A stretch of 64,000 bases of DNA from Crocinitomicaceae bacterium. Its GTDB lineage: Bacteria > Bacteroidota > Bacteroidia > Flavobacteriales_D > Crocinitomicaceae. The position numbers and the translations under genes were made by a program. Position 1 is the first letter of the stretch. The number at the start of each line of letters is the position of its first letter. The notes beneath the pieces were generated by a model. That model was not told the origin of the DNA. It ran no database searches and was given only the letters and a program-made list of their open reading frames with translations. The stretch is taken from positions 186,001-250,000 of the forward strand of contig JACJYW010000005.1 in the NCBI GenBank assembly GCA_020635955.1, given 5' to 3'. Below, one piece after another: positions 61,443 through 64,000 of the stretch.

Positions 61443-61470
61443 GTTGTGTATTAAGAAACAGTTATATTTG
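61441..61470 (+). promoter_or_regulatory. Promoter of the tRNA-Asn transcript
   Basis: TTG (61441-61443), a 19-nt spacer and TATATTTG (61463-61470) form a full Bacteroidota promoter. Transcription would begin before the degenerate tRNA copy at 61500 and run on through the intact tRNA-Asn. Confidence 0.7.
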
Positions 61471-61497
61471 CGTCCGCTTTGGAATTTTATAAAGCAA

Positions 61498-61551
61498 ATT
61501 CCTCCTTAGCTCAGTTGGTTAGAGTCCCGAACATTCGGGATTAATCAGAGG
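61498..61551 (+). pseudogene. Degenerate tRNA-Asn copy with inserted palindrome
   Basis: Bases 61498-61524 are identical to the intact tRNA-Asn 5' flank, acceptor and D-arm (61578-61604). A 16-nt palindrome TCCCGAACATTCGGGA (61525-61540) then replaces the 10 nt that include the start of the anticodon arm. TTAATCAGAGG (61541-61551) resumes the tRNA sequence before the T-arm is lost. It cannot fold as a normal tRNA. Confidence 0.8.
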
Positions 61552-61579
61552 AGAAAAGGTAAAAGCAAAAAGTATTATT

Positions 61580-61653
61580 CCTCCTTAGCTCAGTTGGTTA
61601 GAGCATCTGACTGTTAATCAGAGGGTCGCTGGTTCAAGTCCAGCAGGGGGAGC
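61580..61653 (+). tRNA. tRNA-Asn (anticodon GTT)
   Basis: The acceptor TCCTCCT pairs with AGGGGGA, the discriminator is G, and the D-arm is AGCTCAGTTGGTTAGAGC. The anticodon arm TCTGA-CTGTTAA-TCAGA gives GTT. The T-arm is GCTGG-TTCAAGT-CCAGC. CCA is not encoded. The sequence from here to the window end has an accessory character. Confidence 0.97.
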
Positions 61654-61751
61654 ATTAAAAATAAAGGGATTACAGTAATGTAGTCCCTTTCTTGTTTTCA
61701 GATTGTAACACAATTGTAACATAGAACTCATTTAAGAGCTTATATCAACAA

Positions 61752-61934
61752 CTATATTTTACTATAGTTTCTTAGAAAAAGCGATTCATTTTCACTAATT
61801 GTGAATCCTGTTTTAGTATTCTCGGCTGTAATTATACTTTCCGATTTGGATTTGTCAGTGTTATCGATAGCAATTACACGATACTTATCTTCGTTATTCT
61901 TGTATTGAAAAATATCTCCTATTTTAATATTCAT
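61752..61934 (-). CDS. Small hypothetical protein
   Basis: A 60-residue protein (MNIKIGDIFQYKNNEDKYRVIAIDNTDKSKSE...) with the shape of a small SH3-like or DUF1653-like beta-barrel: GDIFQYKN, YRVIAID, IITAEN and a short hydrophobic end. No family is certain. It lies 14 nt downstream of the lipoprotein gene on the same strand, which supports it being real and co-transcribed. The codon pattern is compatible with its neighbours, but coding status is not proven. Confidence 0.5.
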   Translation of the reverse strand: MNIKIGDIFQYKNNEDKYRVIAIDNTDKSKSESIITAENTKTGFTISENESLFLRNYSKI

Positions 61935-61948
61935 AGTTTCTGTATTTA

Positions 61949-62521
61949 TTAGCTTTCTGAAACAACTTTACAACAGTTCGTATGAATCCAATACCAGTCA
62001 AAACTTCCTGTTACTGATTGAGGATCTAAATTAATGTATGGGTCTTCCAATACTCCCTCAACTTTTATTTTCTGTCCTACTTCATAATTAACAAGTTCTT
62101 CATTTTTTTCAAAGTGAACATCTAAAAAAATAGTGGCTCCACCAACAATAGGATATTTAGTGCTTCCATACTCAAGACTTAAATAGGGTTTTGATTCTTT
62201 TGGTTTACCCCCTATTAATTGAATTTCAGAATTATGAATATCAGTTATTTCTGCTTCAAGACTAAAACTCATGCCAGCCCATTTTTCAAAATTTACACTC
62301 CATTTTGTTGGATTGAAATCTTGTCCTTTCTCCAATGCTTCATCACAAAGCATTATTAATGAATCTGAAATATCATGTTCAGGATTATATTCGCACAGAG
62401 GTATTACCTCAGCTTCTGGTTGTTCTGTTGATTGGTTCTCTTCTGAATTGCTCTCTTCTGATGTGCCTTCACAAGACATAAGAAATGAGAAAAATAAGGT
62501 TAAATAAGCTAATCTCTTCAT
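61949..62521 (-). CDS. Lipoprotein of unknown function
   Basis: A 190-residue lipoprotein: the signal ends in LMSC (Cys17), followed by an acidic serine/glutamate-rich spacer (EGTSEESNSEENQSTEQPEAE), typical of surface-exposed Bacteroidota lipoproteins. The mature domain has several strands (WAGMSFSLEAEITDIHNSEIQL, GQKIKVEGVLEDPYINLDPQSV) consistent with an OB-like or Ig-like fold, and a CC pair near the end. I recognise no named family. It is part of the small accessory segment between tRNA-Asn and the REP/RAYT cluster. Confidence 0.6.
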   Translation of the reverse strand: MKRLAYLTLFFSFLMSCEGTSEESNSEENQSTEQPEAEVIPLCEYNPEHDISDSLIMLCDEALEKGQDFNPTKWSVNFEKWAGMSFSLEAEITDIHNSEIQLIGGKPKESKPYLSLEYGSTKYPIVGGATIFLDVHFEKNEELVNYEVGQKIKVEGVLEDPYINLDPQSVTGSFDWYWIHTNCCKVVSES

Positions 62522-62640
62522 AATTAATAGTTTTACGAAAGATAAGATGAATAATAAAAACCTTAAAAGACGAAAGCCAAAATTTTATAGGATAATAAGA
62601 TTCTGGTTCAAATGTATTTGGTACTATGTCTTATTCCCCT

Positions 62641-62666
62641 GCTCCGCAGTAGTTGCACTGCTGCGG
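62641..62666 (+). repeat. REP palindrome, copy 1
   Basis: First of two direct 26-nt copies beginning GCTCCGCAGTAGTTGCAC. The palindrome folds as a 9-bp stem CCGCAGTAG / CTGCTGCGG (one T-G pair) with a TTGCA loop. It lies about 130 nt upstream of the RAYT coding homology. Confidence 0.85.
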
Positions 62667-62690
62667 CTATTTATTTTTAACTACTTCACC

Positions 62691-62716
62691 GCTCCGCAGT
62701 AGTTGCACTGCTGCGG
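62691..62716 (+). repeat. REP palindrome, copy 2
   Basis: Identical to copy 1 over all 26 nt and in the same direction, 50 nt downstream of it. Preceded by TTCACC, which is partly mirrored beside copy 3. Confidence 0.85.
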
Positions 62717-62835
62717 CACTCTCATAACAAGTTAACTAATTTTGCTATTTTAACTCTATCAAACAAGGAGTTAAACATACAATCAAGAATAACAGCTCTT
62801 ACTTTCTAACATTAACAGTAGTTGATTGGATAGAT

Positions 62836-63333
62836 GTGTTCACCAGAAAGAATCATAAAGATGCATTGATTGAGTCTTTGCGATATTGCATAAAACATAA
62901 AGGACTTAATGTGTATGCTTATTGTCTTATGACTAATCATTTACATCTAATCGTCAATTGTGATGAACCGTTTGAATTGAAAGACACTATTCGTGATTTT
63001 AAAAGGCATACTGTGAAACAATTGTTGTTTCAAATTCAAAATGATCCCGAATCAAGACGAGAATGGATGATAGAACTATTCAAACAAAATGGTGAAAATC
63101 ATGCAAAAAGTGACAAATTAAAATTTTGGAAAACAGGAAATCATGCTATTGAATTATATACAGAAAAATTCGTTTGGGATAAGATCAATTACATTCATAA
63201 TAATCCAGTTGAAGAAAAGTTTGTTACCAAACCTGAACATTGGATTTATTCTTCTGCTTCTAATTACATTTATGGAAATGGAATTTTAGAAGAAGTACAT
63301 TGTTTACCTGGTGTGCTGATTGACATTAAGTAG
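62836..63333 (+). CDS. REP-associated tyrosine transposase (Y1/IS200-like RAYT)
   Basis: From the only usable start, GTG at 62836, the protein has 165 residues. The HUH motif TNHLHLIV (HxH with flanking hydrophobics) and the region around the catalytic tyrosine (DKINYIHNNPVEEKFV, then WIYSSASNY) identify the Y1 transposase/RAYT family. The family's first strand (YFLTLTVVDWIDVF) lies upstream in the same frame, which is open back to 62740 but contains no ATG, GTG or TTG. Translation therefore begins either late, losing a core strand, or at a rare codon, or the gene is decaying. Flanked by REP palindromes. Confidence 0.8.
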   Translation: MFTRKNHKDALIESLRYCIKHKGLNVYAYCLMTNHLHLIVNCDEPFELKDTIRDFKRHTVKQLLFQIQNDPESRREWMIELFKQNGENHAKSDKLKFWKTGNHAIELYTEKFVWDKINYIHNNPVEEKFVTKPEHWIYSSASNYIYGNGILEEVHCLPGVLIDIK

Positions 63334-63348
63334 TTACAATAGTTTAGA

Positions 63349-63374
63349 CCGCAGCAGTGCAACTACTGCGGAGC
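63349..63374 (-). repeat. REP palindrome, copy 3 (inverted)
   Basis: The exact reverse complement of copies 1 and 2 over 26 nt, 15 nt after the RAYT stop. It closes the cluster in opposite orientation. Confidence 0.85.
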
Positions 63375-63426
63375 GGGTGAGTGTTTTATTTTCTATAATT
63401 CATACAATTATTGTATATTTCTGAAA

Positions 63427-63699
63427 ATGAGAGACATGAAAAATTGGACTAAAAAGCAGATTTTCATTACAAGTATTGGATACATTGGTCTTATTATTTT
63501 CGGATACGGATTCATAATTAATCAAGACAAACTGAAGGTGAGTTCAGAGAAGATAAAGGATCTGGAAAGTCTAGTAGAATCTGAAAAAGGCCGCTATAAT
63601 GTGTTGGAATATGATTTTGTTGAAATGGCAACTGAACTAGATTCACTTTATTATGTCATAGATGCGGATGGCAGTATCCTAAAAGAGAGAACTAATTAA
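63427..63699 (+). CDS. Small membrane-anchored coiled-coil protein
   Basis: A 90-residue protein with one N-terminal membrane helix (about residues 10-26, IFITSIGYIGLIIFGYGFI) followed by a charged, probably coiled-coil segment (LKVSSEKIKDLESLVESEKGRYNVLEYDFVEMATELDSL). No family recognised. The next gene starts 11 nt after its stop, so the two may be co-transcribed. The first ATG (63427) and one at 63436 are both possible starts. Confidence 0.5.
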   Translation: MRDMKNWTKKQIFITSIGYIGLIIFGYGFIINQDKLKVSSEKIKDLESLVESEKGRYNVLEYDFVEMATELDSLYYVIDADGSILKERTN

Positions 63700-63710
63700 T
63701 AAACAGAAGG

Positions 63711-64000
63711 ATGAGAACAATATTTCCAGTACTGGTATTTACTTTATTAAGTCGGCATTCTTTAAGCCAGGATGATGTAAAAATCATTAACCACTATTTA
63801 GAAATCTATGCTGAGTCACTAGATACAACTGTACGTGTTCAAATGGCTGATACGGTAGATGCCCCAATTATACGTAATGCAACAAGGATTAACTATTTTT
63901 CTGAAAGCAGTAATGGAGAAATCGCAAAAGTTGATTTAATAAGTGCCATCATTAAAATTGAAGGTATCGAACAATATGGGGCTGTTAACAATGAAGGAAG
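63711..64000 (+). CDS. Secreted hypothetical protein (3' partial)
   Basis: The frame from ATG 63711 is open to the window end. The first residues MRTIFPVLVFTLLSRHSLSQ form a signal peptide (cleavage likely after SLSQ). The visible part continues DDVKIINHYLEIYAESLDTTVRVQMADTV. A stretch near the end (VDLISAIIKIEGIEQYGAVNNEG) loosely resembles the plug region of TonB-linked proteins, but this is weak. It follows the small membrane protein gene after 11 nt. Family cannot be assigned without the rest. Confidence 0.5.
   Translation, partial: MRTIFPVLVFTLLSRHSLSQDDVKIINHYLEIYAESLDTTVRVQMADTVDAPIIRNATRINYFSESSNGEIAKVDLISAIIKIEGIEQYGAVNNEG

Larger units (their letters stand above)
62641..63374. mobile_element. 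REP/RAYT cluster
   Basis: A Y1 (HUH) transposase gene of the REP-associated (RAYT) type is bounded by identical 26-nt palindromes: two direct copies upstream (62641, 62691) and one inverted copy downstream (63349). This is the standard layout in which a RAYT acts on its own REP sequences. The cluster sits in the accessory segment to the right of tRNA-Asn. Confidence 0.75.

Noticed and set aside
62641..62716. CRISPR-like spacing of the two direct 26-nt repeats
   Set aside because: Only two direct copies 50 nt apart, the third is inverted, and a transposase lies between; REP/RAYT explains it and no cas genes are present.

Overview
The window is a chromosomal segment of a Bacteroidota bacterium, most likely a Flavobacteriales member of the Cryomorphaceae/Crocinitomicaceae type. 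The evidence is the family mix rather than any marker gene. Several secreted proteins carry type IX secretion (T9SS) C-terminal sorting domains. Signature families are present (DUF4296, DUF3109, a Bacteroidota-type dihydroorotase, TPR-SpoIIE phosphatases). Promoters follow the Bacteroidota TAnnTTTG -7 consensus, Shine-Dalgarno sequences are weak, and base composition is AT-rich. Genus and species cannot be read from the sequence.

Positions 1-61650 look like stable core genome. In order they hold: an outer-membrane protein running off the left edge, a UbiA-like membrane protein and a secreted protein; gcvP; a T9SS protein; a minus-strand block of DUF4296 lipoprotein, dihydroorotase and polyprenol-phosphate mannosyltransferase; an LVIVD-type protein; an OmpA lipoprotein; tRNA-Ser; a 940-residue T9SS protein; and the protein quality-control block tig / clpP-clpX-2OG oxygenase with tRNA-Leu upstream. 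Then come dxr, a cytochrome c/copper-monooxygenase/T9SS fusion, leuS, Mn-type superoxide dismutase, an AsmA-like protein, a histidine kinase, methylmalonyl-CoA epimerase, a peptide-binding lipoprotein with hemW, msrC with a Big_5 lipoprotein and an FkbM-like methyltransferase, purD, a CNNM/CBS protein, bactofilin, and the ATP synthase locus (atpZ-like, 4-TM protein, atpB-E-F-H-A-G, without atpD/atpC). The last core stretch has two tandem TPR-SpoIIE phosphatases, the DUF3109-rnpA-S41 protease-O-antigen ligase operon, and ssb.

From the tRNA-Asn at 61580-61653 to the right edge the character changes. There are small hypothetical proteins, a lipoprotein, and a REP/RAYT cluster: an IS200-like Y1 transposase flanked by three copies of one 26-nt palindrome, two direct upstream and one inverted downstream. 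A degenerate tRNA-Asn copy with a palindrome in place of its anticodon region sits just upstream of the intact tRNA.

The main non-gene signals are the REP/RAYT cluster with an apparently lost start codon, the pseudo-tRNA, a dispersed long palindrome (25536-25612 and 41883-41957), palindromic spacers in the atp operon, and a recurrent promoter layout in which TAnnTTTG ends 4-5 nt before the start codon, suggesting leaderless mRNAs. No CRISPR array, phage or toxin-antitoxin pair was seen, and no wholly unknown defence or biosynthetic system could be supported.
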